Below, piece by piece: positions 29,209-44,092 of a stretch of DNA of 64,000 bases. A program made the position numbers and the translations under genes. Under the pieces are notes generated by a model. The model was not told the origin of the DNA, did not search any database, and saw nothing but the letters and a program-made list of their open reading frames with translations. Source of the DNA: Azohydromonas australica DSM 1124 (GTDB lineage: Bacteria; Pseudomonadota; Gammaproteobacteria; Burkholderiales; Burkholderiaceae_C); the NCBI RefSeq assembly GCF_000430725.1, contig NZ_KE387212.1:58407-122406 (forward strand), given 5' to 3'. Positions within the stretch are counted from its first letter, which is position 1; each line of letters opens with the position of its first letter.

Positions 29209-30097
29209 GATCAGCAGCCTCCCCAACGTCGCCGCGCTGGACGTCGACCGCCACGCGGCCCCCGTGGCCATGAAGACCCGCCTGTTCGCCAAGCGCTCGG
29301 TACGGCCGGGCGAGCACTTCGGCGCGCCCGGCCAGGGCAGTGCCGCGGGCATCGCCAGCGCCACGGTGGCGGCGCTGCTGCTGCTTTGGTTCCTGGTGAG
29401 CAATGCCGGCTGGGTCAAGCCGCTGTTCCTGCCCACGCCACAGGCCGTGATCGAGAAGTTTCTGCTCGTGGCCACCGAGGGTTTCGCGGGCGCCACGCTG
29501 CTGGAGCACACGCTCACCAGCCTGTCGCGCGTGATGGGCGCCTTCGCGCTGGCCTGCGTCACGGCCATCCCGATCGGCGTGATGATGGGCGTGAGCCGCG
29601 TGGCGCGCGGCCTCTTCGACCCGCCCATCGAGTTCTACCGCCCGCTGCCGCCGCTGGCCTACCTGCCGATGGTCATCATCTGGTTCGGCATCGGCGAGTT
29701 CTCCAAGGTCTACCTGATCTTCCTGGCAATCTTCGCGCCCATGGCCATCGCCGCGCGCTCCGGCGTGCGCTCGGTGTCGATCGAGCAGATCCATGCCGCG
29801 TACTCGATGGGCGCCACGCGGCTGCAGGTGATCCGGCACGTGATCCTGAAGTCGGCGCTGCCCGAGATCTTCACCGGCATGCGCATCGGCATCGGCGTGG
29901 GCTGGACCACGCTGGTGGCCGGCGAGATGGTGGCCTCCACGCGCGGGCTGGGCTTCATGGTGCTCAACGCCGCGGAGTTCCTGGCCTCGGACGTGGTGAT
30001 CATGGGGATCATCGTCATCGGCCTGTTCGCCTTTGCCTTCGACCTGATGATGCGGCACTTCGAGAAGGTGCTGGTGCCCTGGAAGGGCAAGGTCTGA
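29201..30097 (+). CDS. tauC: Taurine ABC transporter, permease
   Basis: 298 residues from an ATG preceded by AGGAGA and located inside the end of tauB. The first 50 residues are hydrophilic. Six membrane segments follow, with the EAA-type cytoplasmic loop around [46 protein letters not shown]. It is the last gene of the tauXYABC unit, and a GC-rich hairpin lies 24 bases downstream. Confidence 0.9.
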   Translation: MSKISSLPNVAALDVDRHAAPVAMKTRLFAKRSVRPGEHFGAPGQGSAAGIASATVAALLLLWFLVSNAGWVKPLFLPTPQAVIEKFLLVATEGFAGATLLEHTLTSLSRVMGAFALACVTAIPIGVMMGVSRVARGLFDPPIEFYRPLPPLAYLPMVIIWFGIGEFSKVYLIFLAIFAPMAIAARSGVRSVSIEQIHAAYSMGATRLQVIRHVILKSALPEIFTGMRIGIGVGWTTLVAGEMVASTRGLGFMVLNAAEFLASDVVIMGIIVIGLFAFAFDLMMRHFEKVLVPWKGKV

Positions 30098-30120
30098 CCC
30101 CATCGCTGCACTGAGTGGGC

Positions 30121-30142
30121 GCGGCCGGCAGCAGCCGGCCGC
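30121..30142 (+). terminator. Hairpin after tauC
   Basis: A perfect 9-bp stem GCGGCCGGC/GCCGGCCGC with loop AGCA lies 24 bases past the tauC stop. It has no T-run. The 285-bp gap to the next gene holds nothing else recognised. Confidence 0.5.
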
Positions 30143-30382
30143 CGACACGGTGCAGCCTGATTGAGCCGATGGCCGGTTGGCCGGGCGGTGGACCTGCACC
30201 ACGTGCTGGGACACGGCCCGGCCCTTGCACAATGGCTGGGAAGCGGACCCTGGAGCCTTGAGGTTGCGGCTGGCAGGATGCCGGGTTGCTTTCGCTTGCC
30301 CGGCCTCGTCAATGATCCCTTCAGCCATGTCGCAGTACCTCAAGGGCCGCAAGGGTCTGGAAGCCTTGGTGCCGGGCTCGCG

Positions 30383-31570
30383 GTGACGCCCGCAGCACCT
30401 CACGACCGTGCCGGCCCGGACCTGGCGCGCCTCATCGCGGGGTACGTCGGCCTGCACGCGGCCATGGCCGGCGCCCGCATGGCCGCCCCGCTGCTGGCCT
30501 TGAGCCTCGGCCATGGCAAGGCCGCCATCGGCCTGCTGGTCGCGCTGTTCGCCCTGGCCCAGGTCTTCCTGGCGCTGCCGGTGGGCCGCCTGGCCGATCG
30601 CCGCGGCCTGAAGCTGCCGGTGGGCTGGAGCGTCATCGCCGCCACGGTCGGCGCGGGCCTGGCCGCGGCGTGGCCGGTGTATCCGGTCCTGTGCGCCAGT
30701 GCCCTGCTCACCGGCGGCGCCGTGGGCGCGGCCACCATCGCGCTGCAGCGGCACGTGGGCCGGGCGGCTTCATCGACACATCAGCTCCGTCAGGCCTTCG
30801 CCTGGCTGTCGACGGCGCCGGGACTCTCCAACTTCCTGGGGCCCTTCGCTGCCGGCCTGGTCATCGACCGCGCAGGCTACCGCGCCGCGTTCGGGCTGCT
30901 GGCCCTGTTGCCGCTCCTGGCCTGGCTGCTGATTCGCGCCGTGCAGGAGCTGCCCAACCAGCACGCGGCCGGTGCCGGCAAGTCCGGCACGTCCTGGAAC
31001 CTCTGGCGCGACCCGATCTTCAGCCGCCTGCTGCTCATGAACTGGTGCATGGCCGCGGCCTGGGACGTCCACGGCTTCATGGTGCCGGTGCTCGGCCACG
31101 AGCGCGGCCTGTCGGCCTCGGTCATCGGCGGCATCCTGGGCACCTTCGCCGTGGCGGTGGTCGCGGTCCGGTTGGCCTTGCCCTTGATCGCGGCCCGGCT
31201 GCAGGAATGGGTGCTCATGGTCGGCGCCATGGCCGCCACGGGGGTCCTGCTGGTCCTCTATCCGCTGGCACAGTCACCGCTCGCGATGGCCGTGTGCTCG
31301 GCCTCGATCGGCATCTTCCTGGGCGCCGTGCAGCCCATGGTCATGAGCCTGCTGCACCAGATCACGCCGCCACACCGCCACGGAGAGGCCGTGGCCATGC
31401 GGCTCATGGTCATCAACGTCTCCAGCGTCGCGATGCCGCTGCTGTTCGGCGCCGCCGGCGGCCTCGTGGGCGTGAGCGGCGTGTTCTGGACCATGGGCCT
31501 GGTGGTGGGGCTCGGCAGCCGCCTCGGCCTGGGACTGCGCCACCGGGTCGGTGGCAGCATCGGCCACTGA
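30383..31570 (+). CDS. Major facilitator superfamily transporter
   Basis: 395 residues from a GTG at 30383, the only usable start near the N terminus. The start is uncertain, as no clear ribosome-binding site precedes it. About twelve membrane segments are visible, with the MFS loop VGRLADRRGLKLPVG between segments 2 and 3 and a second-half counterpart. AFAWLSTAPGLSNFLGPFAAGLVIDRAGYRAAF and GEAVAMRLMVINVSSVAMPLLFGAAGGLVG are typical of drug/metabolite exporters. The substrate is unknown. A hairpin separates it from the tau genes, so a link to taurine is not implied. Confidence 0.75.
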   Translation: MTPAAPHDRAGPDLARLIAGYVGLHAAMAGARMAAPLLALSLGHGKAAIGLLVALFALAQVFLALPVGRLADRRGLKLPVGWSVIAATVGAGLAAAWPVYPVLCASALLTGGAVGAATIALQRHVGRAASSTHQLRQAFAWLSTAPGLSNFLGPFAAGLVIDRAGYRAAFGLLALLPLLAWLLIRAVQELPNQHAAGAGKSGTSWNLWRDPIFSRLLLMNWCMAAAWDVHGFMVPVLGHERGLSASVIGGILGTFAVAVVAVRLALPLIAARLQEWVLMVGAMAATGVLLVLYPLAQSPLAMAVCSASIGIFLGAVQPMVMSLLHQITPPHRHGEAVAMRLMVINVSSVAMPLLFGAAGGLVGVSGVFWTMGLVVGLGSRLGLGLRHRVGGSIGH

Positions 31571-31645
31571 TCGATCCCGACACCAGAGACTGAACCGGCG
31601 CGTTGGTGACCGCTCCCCGCGCTCCATGAAGAAAGGAAGTTCCCC

Positions 31646-31717
31646 ATGAGGACCAGAACCCCGGCCGTTGCATGGCACGGCACGCGCCGGCCCACGATCG
31701 CTGCGGGGCCGCGATGA
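31646..31717 (+). CDS. 23-codon leader ORF overlapping the thioesterase start
   Basis: An ATG at 31646 has AAAGGAAG a few bases upstream, a better ribosome-binding site than that of the gene behind it. It encodes MRTRTPAVAWHGTRRPTIAA plus three residues and stops at 31715-31717, where the TGA overlaps the thioesterase ATG (ATGA). This is the geometry of a translational-coupling leader peptide. The peptide matches nothing I know, so its role is inferred from the arrangement only. Confidence 0.35.
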   Translation: MRTRTPAVAWHGTRRPTIAAGPR

Positions 31718-32718
31718 GCCGGCCGCACCCGCCCCTCAACACGGTCCAGCCCGACCTGGGCAGCGCACGTCCGGGCTGGGACGGCGACGACCTGCTGGCG
31801 CTGCTGGTTCCCGAGCCCGACGAGGCCGGCGTGCTGACGAGCCAGCGCAGCGCGGCCAATTCCAACGGCGCCATCTTCGGCGGCCAGCTCATCGGCCAGG
31901 CCTTGATGGCGGCGGCCCACGGGCTGTCGCCCAGGCTGGCGGCGCACAGCTTGCAGCTGAACTTCCTGGCACCCGGGCTGACCGACAAGCCGCTGCAGTT
32001 TGACGTACGGCGCCTGCTGTCGGGGCTGAACTTCACGACCCAGCAGGTGATGGGGCGCCAGGGCGAGCGCCTGGTGTTCAGTGCCCACGTGTCCTTCCAT
32101 CGTGGCGAGCCCGGGCCGGACTTCGCGCCCGCGCTGCCCCAAGGCGTGCCTGAGCCCGAGTCGCTGCCCACGCTGCGCGAGGCGGTACAGCGCTTTGCCG
32201 ACCGCATCGACCCCGCGGCCCGTGAGCGCATCAGCGCTTCGCGCACGCTGGAGCTGCGCCCGCTGGACGCCGAGCGCTTCCTGCTGCAGCGCGAGCCCTC
32301 GGGCACCATGCGCTACTGGATCCGTGCTTGCGGCCCCCTGACCGACCGGCCCTGCCTGCACCAGGCGGCGCTGGGTTACCTCTCGGACTACTGGTTCCCG
32401 ATGGCGGCGCTGTCGCCGCACCTGGGCGTGAAGGTCGGCACCGGGCTGTACGCGGCCAGCCTCAACCACGCGCTGTGGTTCCACGCCCCGGTGCAGGCCG
32501 ACGACTGGTTGCTGGTGGAGGCCCAGGCGGTTTCCACCAGCCAAGCCCGTGGTCTCACCCAGGGCAAGGTCTGGAACCGCCGCGGCACGCTGGTGGCGAG
32601 CGTGGCCCAGGAGAGCCTGTTCCGCGGCTGGGTCGAGGAAGGCGGCACGCTCACGGCGCCCTACCGCGCCGGCCACGCACGTGTTGCAGCCCTGACCCTC
32701 AAGCCGCGACGCGGGTGA
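31714..32718 (+). CDS. tesB: Acyl-CoA thioesterase II (TesB family)
   Basis: 334 residues from the ATG at 31714; a longer form from 31672 is possible. It has the double-hotdog fold of TesB, hydrolysing medium- and long-chain acyl-CoA. The first hotdog has SNGAIFGGQLIGQALMAAA and HSLQLNFLAPG. The second carries the residues corresponding to the catalytic Asp, Thr/Ser and Gln: D in YLSDYWFP, the ASLNHALWFH strand, and the Q of VASVAQESLF. Physiological substrates are unknown. It is followed by the SGNH hydrolase gene 95 bp downstream. Confidence 0.85.
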   Translation: MSRPHPPLNTVQPDLGSARPGWDGDDLLALLVPEPDEAGVLTSQRSAANSNGAIFGGQLIGQALMAAAHGLSPRLAAHSLQLNFLAPGLTDKPLQFDVRRLLSGLNFTTQQVMGRQGERLVFSAHVSFHRGEPGPDFAPALPQGVPEPESLPTLREAVQRFADRIDPAARERISASRTLELRPLDAERFLLQREPSGTMRYWIRACGPLTDRPCLHQAALGYLSDYWFPMAALSPHLGVKVGTGLYAASLNHALWFHAPVQADDWLLVEAQAVSTSQARGLTQGKVWNRRGTLVASVAQESLFRGWVEEGGTLTAPYRAGHARVAALTLKPRRG

Positions 32719-32813
32719 GCATCGCTCGCAGTGAGCCGGCACTTCGCTTGCCGGGGCCCAGCGCCTCGCGCACCCCCTTCACAGCCAGCGCGCAGGCATG
32801 ACGGAGCCCAGCC

Positions 32814-34052
32814 ATGCACTTCCGCCACTGCCACGCGCTCGCCCGGCGCCTTGCCTTCTTGTTGATGACCCTGGCGGCCTGCTCGCCGACCTGGTCGCAG
32901 GACACCGATCCCGACCCCGCCGAGCACTGGGTCGGGACCTGGAGCACCGCGATGCAGTACCCGGTCTTCCCGCCCATACGCAAGGGCTTTCCGGGGCAGA
33001 CGATGCGCCAGATCGCGTTCACCAGCATCGGCGGCAACCGGGTGCGGGTGCGCTTCTCCAACATCTACGCCAGCGACCCGGTGACCATCGGCGAGGCGCG
33101 CATCGCGCTGCAGAGCAGCGGCCCGGCAGTCCAGCCCGGCACGGACCGGGTCCTGACCTTCGACGGCAAGCGCTCCATCACGATGGCGCCTGGCGCCCTC
33201 GTCGTGAGCGACCCGGTGGACTTCGAGGTGCCGGCACGGACATCGGTGGCCGTCAGTGCCTATTTCCCGGGCGCCACGGGCGCGCCTACGCTGCATTTCC
33301 GGGCCCGGCAGACCAACTACATCTCGCCGCCCGGCAACTTCACGGCCGCGGCCAGCATGCCGGTGGACTCCACCGAGTTCTGCGTCTTGCAGGGCGGGCG
33401 CCGCGTCTGCAGCTCGCCCTGGTACTTCCTGGACGGCATCGAAGTCCAGGCGCCAGCCGACGCGTCCTCCATCGTGGCCTTCGGCGACTCCATCACCTCC
33501 GGCGCCGGGACGCCGGTCAATGCGAACCGGCGCTGGCCCGATCAGCTGGCGCGGCGGCTGGTGAACCAGGGGCTGGTGCGCGGCGTGCTGAACCAGGGCA
33601 TCGACGGCAACAAGCTGTGGTCCTCCTGGCTGAGCGAGAACGCCCAGTCCCGCTTCGGGCGCGACGCGCTGGACGCCACCGGCGTGCGCTACGTGATCAT
33701 CCTGATCGGCATCAACGACCTGCGCGCCGGCGTGCCGGCCACGCGGGTCATCAGCGGACTGCAGCAGCTGGCCGCCCGCGCGAAGGCGCGAGGCCTGCGG
33801 GTCTACGGCGGCACCCTGCTGCCCAACGGGAAGGCGCCGGAGTCCGTGCAGGCGGAGCGCGAGGCCGTCAACCGCTGGATCCGCACCAGCGGCGCGTTCC
33901 ATGCCGTGATCGACTTCGACGCCGCGCTGCGCGACCCGGCCGAGCCCCGGCGCCTGCGCGCGCTCTACGACAGCGGCGACTCGCTGCACCCCAACGGTGC
34001 CGGCCACGAAGCCATGGTAGGCGCCATCGACCTGTCCCTGTTCAGGCGCTGA
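32814..34052 (+). CDS. SGNH/GDSL-family hydrolase, probable lipoprotein
   Basis: 412 residues. The signal sequence ends in LAAC, a lipobox with C23 as the lipid-modified residue, so the protein is probably anchored in the membrane facing the periplasm or surface. After a 190-residue N-terminal beta-domain comes the esterase domain, with the nucleophile S226 in AFGDSITSG, GIND in ILIGINDLRAG and the catalytic D/H pair in DSLHPNGAGH. Relatives are called GDSL-type lipases or carbohydrate esterases. The true ester substrate cannot be read from the sequence. Confidence 0.85.
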   Translation: MHFRHCHALARRLAFLLMTLAACSPTWSQDTDPDPAEHWVGTWSTAMQYPVFPPIRKGFPGQTMRQIAFTSIGGNRVRVRFSNIYASDPVTIGEARIALQSSGPAVQPGTDRVLTFDGKRSITMAPGALVVSDPVDFEVPARTSVAVSAYFPGATGAPTLHFRARQTNYISPPGNFTAAASMPVDSTEFCVLQGGRRVCSSPWYFLDGIEVQAPADASSIVAFGDSITSGAGTPVNANRRWPDQLARRLVNQGLVRGVLNQGIDGNKLWSSWLSENAQSRFGRDALDATGVRYVIILIGINDLRAGVPATRVISGLQQLAARAKARGLRVYGGTLLPNGKAPESVQAEREAVNRWIRTSGAFHAVIDFDAALRDPAEPRRLRALYDSGDSLHPNGAGHEAMVGAIDLSLFRR

Positions 34053-34123
34053 GCGTGCGGGCGGCCGTGTAGTTCAGGCCGCCACCGAGGCCGGTGCCGG
34101 CGCCGGCCGACAATGGCGGCCTC

Positions 34124-36424
<2,301 letters not shown>

Positions 36425-36538
36425 CGCGCCCTCGCTCCGACGCCCAGGTATCGATAGTGGGCTCCCATGACAAAGCTCCTGCCCACGGCAGTCGGGTTCT
36501 CACTGTCGTGCCGCGGCCGGGCTTCGTAGCCTGTGGCC

Positions 36539-36787
36539 ATGAAGCACGATGACGACATGCAAACCGTGGACTCGACCATCTGGCAGCAGGGCTTCGCCGT
36601 GGGCGCGCAGTCCCCGGCCTGTGCCTGTCCGTTCCCCAGGCGCTCCCAGCAGGCCCGGAGCTGGCTGCTGGGCTGGGAGCAGGGCATCCAGCAGCTCCTG
36701 GCCCACGATCGCCGTGGCGAGCAGGCGGCGCTGGCCGCGGTGTCCACGCTGCACGCGCAGCCCGGCCAGCTGACCCGGCGCCACTGA
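36539..36787 (+). CDS. Rmf-like small protein
   Basis: 82 residues. The core, [39 protein letters not shown], follows the pattern of ribosome modulation factor: aromatic, GxxAG-like turn, CPF/CPY, polar stretch, then W..GW..G. That protein dimerises ribosomes in stationary phase, and CrpP-type relatives share the motif. A 28-residue alanine-rich tail is extra. No strong ribosome-binding site is seen. The assignment rests on this single motif. Confidence 0.5.
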   Translation: MKHDDDMQTVDSTIWQQGFAVGAQSPACACPFPRRSQQARSWLLGWEQGIQQLLAHDRRGEQAALAAVSTLHAQPGQLTRRH

Positions 36788-36824
36788 AGCCAACCCTGCG
36801 CCGCACCGCGGCGACGCCTGAAGC

Positions 36825-40664
<3,840 letters not shown>

Positions 40665-40705
40665 GCAGCCCTCGTGACAGCCTTGACCAAAGCCCGCAGG
40701 TTACC

Positions 40706-40726
40706 CACGCCGGCGGGCCCGGCGTG
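40706..40726 (-). terminator. Hairpin after cadA
   Basis: An 8-bp perfect stem CACGCCGG/CCGGCGTG with loop CGGGC lies between cadA and the sensor kinase gene on the minus strand. No T-run; the role is inferred from position. Confidence 0.45.
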
Positions 40727-40751
40727 GCGGAAGCGTCAAATCCGTAACGTT

Positions 40752-43043
40752 TCAGGCAGGGCGCCCGGACATTGCGCGTGTGGCGCCGCCGCTTGCCCGC
40801 CCGGCCGGCCTGGCCTTGAGCAGCCGCAGCCCGTTGGCCACGACGATCAGCGTCGCGCCCATGTCGGCGAACACCGCCATCCACATCGTGGCCGAGCCGA
40901 ACACCGCCAGCACGAAGAACACGGCCTTCACGCCGATGGCGAACGCGATGTTCTGCCACAGCACGGCGCGCGTGCGGCGCGAGAGCCGGATGGCCTCCGG
41001 GATGCGGCGCAGGTCGTCGTTCATCACCACCACGTCGGCCGCTTCCATGGCGGTGTCGGTGCCCGCCGCGCCCATGGCGACGCCGATGTCCGCGCGCGCC
41101 AGCGCCGGCGCGTCGTTGATACCGTCACCCACCATCGCCACCGCGCCGCGCCGGCGCAGCGCCTCCACGGCGGCGAGCTTGTCCTCAGGCAGCAGGTTGG
41201 CGCTCACCTCGTCGATGCCGGCCTGCCGCGCGATGGTCTGCCCCGCAGCGGCGTTGTCGCCCGTGAGCAGCACCGGCGTGACGCCCAGCGCGCGCAGCTG
41301 CGCCACCGCCTCGCGCGAGCTGTCCTTGATCGTGTCGGCCACGGCGAACACCGCCAGCACGCCGTCGTCGCCCATGAGCAGCGTGACGCTGCACCCCTGC
41401 GACTCCTGGGCCTGCAGCCGCTGCTCCAGCGCGGCGCTGCACTGCCCGCGCTCCTCAGCCAGGCGATGGTTGCCCAGCACGACGCGCCGGCCCTCGACCA
41501 CGCCTTCCACGCCCCGCCCGGCCAGCGCCTTGAACGCCGTGACGCCGTCGCCCTGCAACGCCAGGCCCTGCGCGATGGCTTGCGACACCGGGTGGTCCGA
41601 GCGCGCGGCCAGGCTTGCGGCCACCTGCGCGTTGGCGTCGCGCTCGCCCTGCAGGCTCTCCCAGTGCACGAGCTTCGGGCGGCCCTCGGTGAGGGTGCCG
41701 GTCTTGTCCAGCGCCACGACCTTGATTTCCCGGGCCTGCTCCAGGTAGGTGCCACCCTTGATCAGCACGCCGCGCCGCGCCGCCGCGGCCAGCGCGCTGA
41801 CCACCGTCACCGGCGTGGAGATCACCAGCGCGCACGGGCAGCCGATGACCAGCAGCACCAGCGCCTTGTACAGCGCTTGCGTCCAGGTCGCGTCGGTGAG
41901 CCACGGCAGCAGCACGGCGGTGGCCAGGGCCAGCGCGAAGATGGCCGGGGTGTAGACCTGCGAGAAGCGGTCCACGAAGCGCTGCGTCGGCGCCCGCGCG
42001 CTCTGCGCCTGCTCGACGGCGTGGATGATCCGCGCCAGCGTGCTGTCGGCGGCCGGGGCCGTCACGCGCAGCTCGATCTCGCCGGTCTCGTTCACGCTGC
42101 CCGCGAAGACCGCATCGCCCGGCGCCTTGTCCACCGGGATGCTCTCGCCGGTGACGGGGGCCTGGTTCAGGGCGCTGCTGCCCCGCGTGACGACGCCATC
42201 CAGCGGCACGCGCCCGCCCGGGCGGATGCGCACCGTGTCGCCCACGGCCACATTGCCGGCGGGTACCGCGCGCCAGGTGCCATCGGCCTGGCGCACGTCG
42301 GCCTCCTCGGGCGCCAGCGCCATGAGGGTGCGGATCGCGTTGCGGGCCCGGTCCGCGGCGCGCGCCTCGACCAGCTCGGCAATGCCGTAGAGCGCCATCA
42401 CCATGGCGGCCTCGGGCCACTGGCCGATGAGGAAGGCGCCGGTGACGGCCACCGACATCAGCGCGTTGATGGTGAGCCGGCCGCGGCGCAGCGCCGCGAA
42501 GCCCTTGGCGTAGGTCTCCAGGCCCGACAGCCCGATGGCGGCCAGCGCCAGCGCCATGCCGGCGGCTTCGAAAACCAGGGTGTGCGGCGCGAGGAGCTCG
42601 ATGCCCTCGGCCACCAGGGCCAGCACGAGCGCCAGCGCCAGGCGCGGGATGCCGTAGCCCGCGTCGTGGCTGTGGTCGTGGTCGTGGCCGTGGTGCTCCT
42701 GCTTCGCCGCAGTGCTGCCGTCCTGCGGTGGCTGGTGCAGCGGCTGGGGCTTGAAGCCGGCGCGGGTGATGGCCTCCAGCGCCCGCGGCAGCACCGGCGC
42801 CGGGGCAGTGATGGCCAGCGTGCGCGCGCCGAGCTGGAAGTTGAGGGCGCGGATGCCGCTGACGCCTTCGAGCGCGCGGCGGATCTCGGCCTCCTCGACC
42901 GGGCAATCCATGGTCGGGATGCGGTAGACGGTCGTGCCGGCACGCGGCGTCGGCATGGGCAGGGCAGCGACGGTGGCGGCCGGGGCGCCGCCGCAGCAGG
43001 CGCCGCCGCTGCACGAAGAGGAAGGGGAGTCGTGGGGCTTCAT
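40752..43043 (-). CDS. cadA: Cd2+/Zn2+/Pb2+-exporting P-type ATPase
   Basis: 763 residues. An N-terminal cysteine patch (CSGGACCGG) leads to a heavy-metal-associated domain whose usual CxxC is replaced by MDCPVEEAEI, the form common in zinc/cadmium pumps. A histidine-rich linker follows (HHGHDHDHSHD). The membrane core has CPC in VIGCPCALVIS, the phosphorylation site D446 in DKTGTLTEG, TGES in APVTGESIPVD and the hinge GDGINDAPAL. It exports Zn, Cd or Pb from the cytoplasm. It is divergent from the MerR regulator cadR, and a MerR-type promoter lies in the gap. Confidence 0.9.
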   Translation of the reverse strand: MKPHDSPSSSCSGGACCGGAPAATVAALPMPTPRAGTTVYRIPTMDCPVEEAEIRRALEGVSGIRALNFQLGARTLAITAPAPVLPRALEAITRAGFKPQPLHQPPQDGSTAAKQEHHGHDHDHSHDAGYGIPRLALALVLALVAEGIELLAPHTLVFEAAGMALALAAIGLSGLETYAKGFAALRRGRLTINALMSVAVTGAFLIGQWPEAAMVMALYGIAELVEARAADRARNAIRTLMALAPEEADVRQADGTWRAVPAGNVAVGDTVRIRPGGRVPLDGVVTRGSSALNQAPVTGESIPVDKAPGDAVFAGSVNETGEIELRVTAPAADSTLARIIHAVEQAQSARAPTQRFVDRFSQVYTPAIFALALATAVLLPWLTDATWTQALYKALVLLVIGCPCALVISTPVTVVSALAAAARRGVLIKGGTYLEQAREIKVVALDKTGTLTEGRPKLVHWESLQGERDANAQVAASLAARSDHPVSQAIAQGLALQGDGVTAFKALAGRGVEGVVEGRRVVLGNHRLAEERGQCSAALEQRLQAQESQGCSVTLLMGDDGVLAVFAVADTIKDSSREAVAQLRALGVTPVLLTGDNAAAGQTIARQAGIDEVSANLLPEDKLAAVEALRRRGAVAMVGDGINDAPALARADIGVAMGAAGTDTAMEAADVVVMNDDLRRIPEAIRLSRRTRAVLWQNIAFAIGVKAVFFVLAVFGSATMWMAVFADMGATLIVVANGLRLLKARPAGRASGGATRAMSGRPA

Positions 43044-43066
43044 GGTGGCTTTTCCGATCTGCCACC

Positions 43067-43097
43067 ATTGGAAACCCTGTAGCAGGTACAGAGTCAA
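43067..43097 (-). promoter_or_regulatory. MerR-type promoter and operator of cadA
   Basis: On the minus strand -35 TTGACT (43092-43097) and -10 TCCAAT (43067-43072) are separated by 19 bp, longer than the normal 17. The spacer holds the dyad ACTCTGT/ACAGGGT (43074-43094). This layout is diagnostic for promoters that a MerR-family activator untwists on binding metal, and the sequence closely resembles PbrR/CadR sites. Confidence 0.75.
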
Positions 43098-43133
43098 ACG
43101 CCCCGGCCACGGAGCGTGAAGGGGGTAATGACG

Positions 43134-43583
43134 ATGAAGATTTCCGAGCTTGCCAGCGCCACTGGCACACCGGTGGAGACCATCCGCTACTACGAGCGCG
43201 AGGGGCTGCTGGCCGCGCCCGAGCGGGCCGACAACAACTACCGCGTCTACGGGCCCGCGCACGTGGAGCGGCTGGCCTTCGTGCGGCACTGCCGCAACCT
43301 GGACATGACACTCGACGAGATCCGGGTGCTGCTGCGCTACAAGGACGCGCCGCAGGCGCACTGCGGCGAGGTCAACGCGCTGCTGGACGAGCACATCGGC
43401 CACGTGGCGCAGCGCATCCGCGAGCTGCGCTCGCTGGAGAAGGCGCTCAAGGAGCTGCGCCGGCAATGCGGCCAGTCGCAGCCCGCGCGCGACTGCGGCA
43501 TCCTCCAGGAGCTCTCGCAGTCGGCCAGGCAGGTACCGTCACCCCGTTCGCAGCTGGCAGGCCACCCCAAGGGCAGCCACTGA
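43134..43583 (+). CDS. cadR: MerR-family Cd/Pb-responsive regulator (CadR/PbrR)
   Basis: 149 residues from the ATG at 43134; an ATG at 43128 is also possible. The winged helix MKISELASATGTPVETIRYYEREGLL is followed by a long dimerisation helix. Metal-binding cysteines match the CadR/PbrR pattern: C77 in AHCGEVNALLDEHIGHV and C112 and C121 in QCGQSQPARDCGIL, with C53 in RHCRNLDM. A hydrophilic tail without the histidine cluster of some CadR proteins ends the protein. It should repress cadA without metal and activate it with Cd, Pb or Zn. Its last 45 bases overlap the convergent gene at 43539. Confidence 0.85.
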   Translation: MKISELASATGTPVETIRYYEREGLLAAPERADNNYRVYGPAHVERLAFVRHCRNLDMTLDEIRVLLRYKDAPQAHCGEVNALLDEHIGHVAQRIRELRSLEKALKELRRQCGQSQPARDCGILQELSQSARQVPSPRSQLAGHPKGSH

Positions 43584-43979
43584 AAGGCCCAGCTCGCTGC
43601 TGCCCGTGCACTGCGTTGCGCTCGAAGCCCTCGCCGCGGATGCCGGGTCCTGGGCATCGGGCCAGCGGTAGGTGCGCGTGAGCGTGCGGCCGTCGCTGGT
43701 ACGGCACCGGCCGTGGCTGGGCACCAGGCCGGCGTCGGACAGCAGCTCGAACACCTTCACGGCTTCGGTCAGGCGCGTGGTCTCGACCACGTGCACGAGG
43801 TCGCCGTAGGCGTCCTCGATGCCGATGCGGATGGGCTTGGCTTCGGGATCGGCCGGAGGCTGGCGTCGCTGGATCTCCAGCAGGCGCAGCCGCAGCTCGA
43901 TGCAGCCGGGCCAGTTGATGGTGCCCAGCGACAGCTCCGGGACCCGAAGCGCGATCCTGGATTTTTGGGTACTGCTCAT
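43539..43979 (-). CDS. Hypothetical protein
   Basis: 146 residues from the ATG at 43979. The first two thirds look like a real globular protein (RVPELSLGTINWPGCIELRLRLLEIQ, RIGIEDAYGDLVHVVETTRLTEAVKVFELLSDAGLV, RTLTRTYRWPDAQDP). The last third is low in information, and its 3' end overlaps cadR, so the original stop may have been lost. No signal or membrane segment is present. I do not recognise the family. It lies 114 bp past the response regulator gene on the same strand. Confidence 0.5.
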   Translation of the reverse strand: MSSTQKSRIALRVPELSLGTINWPGCIELRLRLLEIQRRQPPADPEAKPIRIGIEDAYGDLVHVVETTRLTEAVKVFELLSDAGLVPSHGRCRTSDGRTLTRTYRWPDAQDPASAARASSATQCTGSSELGLSVAALGVACQLRTG

Positions 43980-44092
43980 GCCGGAACATTTGCAATCCCG
44001 GTTCCCGCCGCGGGGGTCGCACGCCCGGGCCGTTTCCATGCCGACCCGGGTTCGGAGGAGGGAACTTTGGCGATGGGCGCCGTGGCCCAGGC

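Noticed and set aside
30161-30382. N-terminal extension of the MFS transporter to position 30161
   Set aside because: The extra 74 codons show no membrane segment or ribosome-binding site and overlap the likely promoter region. The GTG at 30383 is a better start.
40752-43466. 904-residue form of the metal ATPase starting at 43466
   Set aside because: The extension would run through the cadR gene and across the MerR promoter. The ATG at 43043 gives a normal N terminus.
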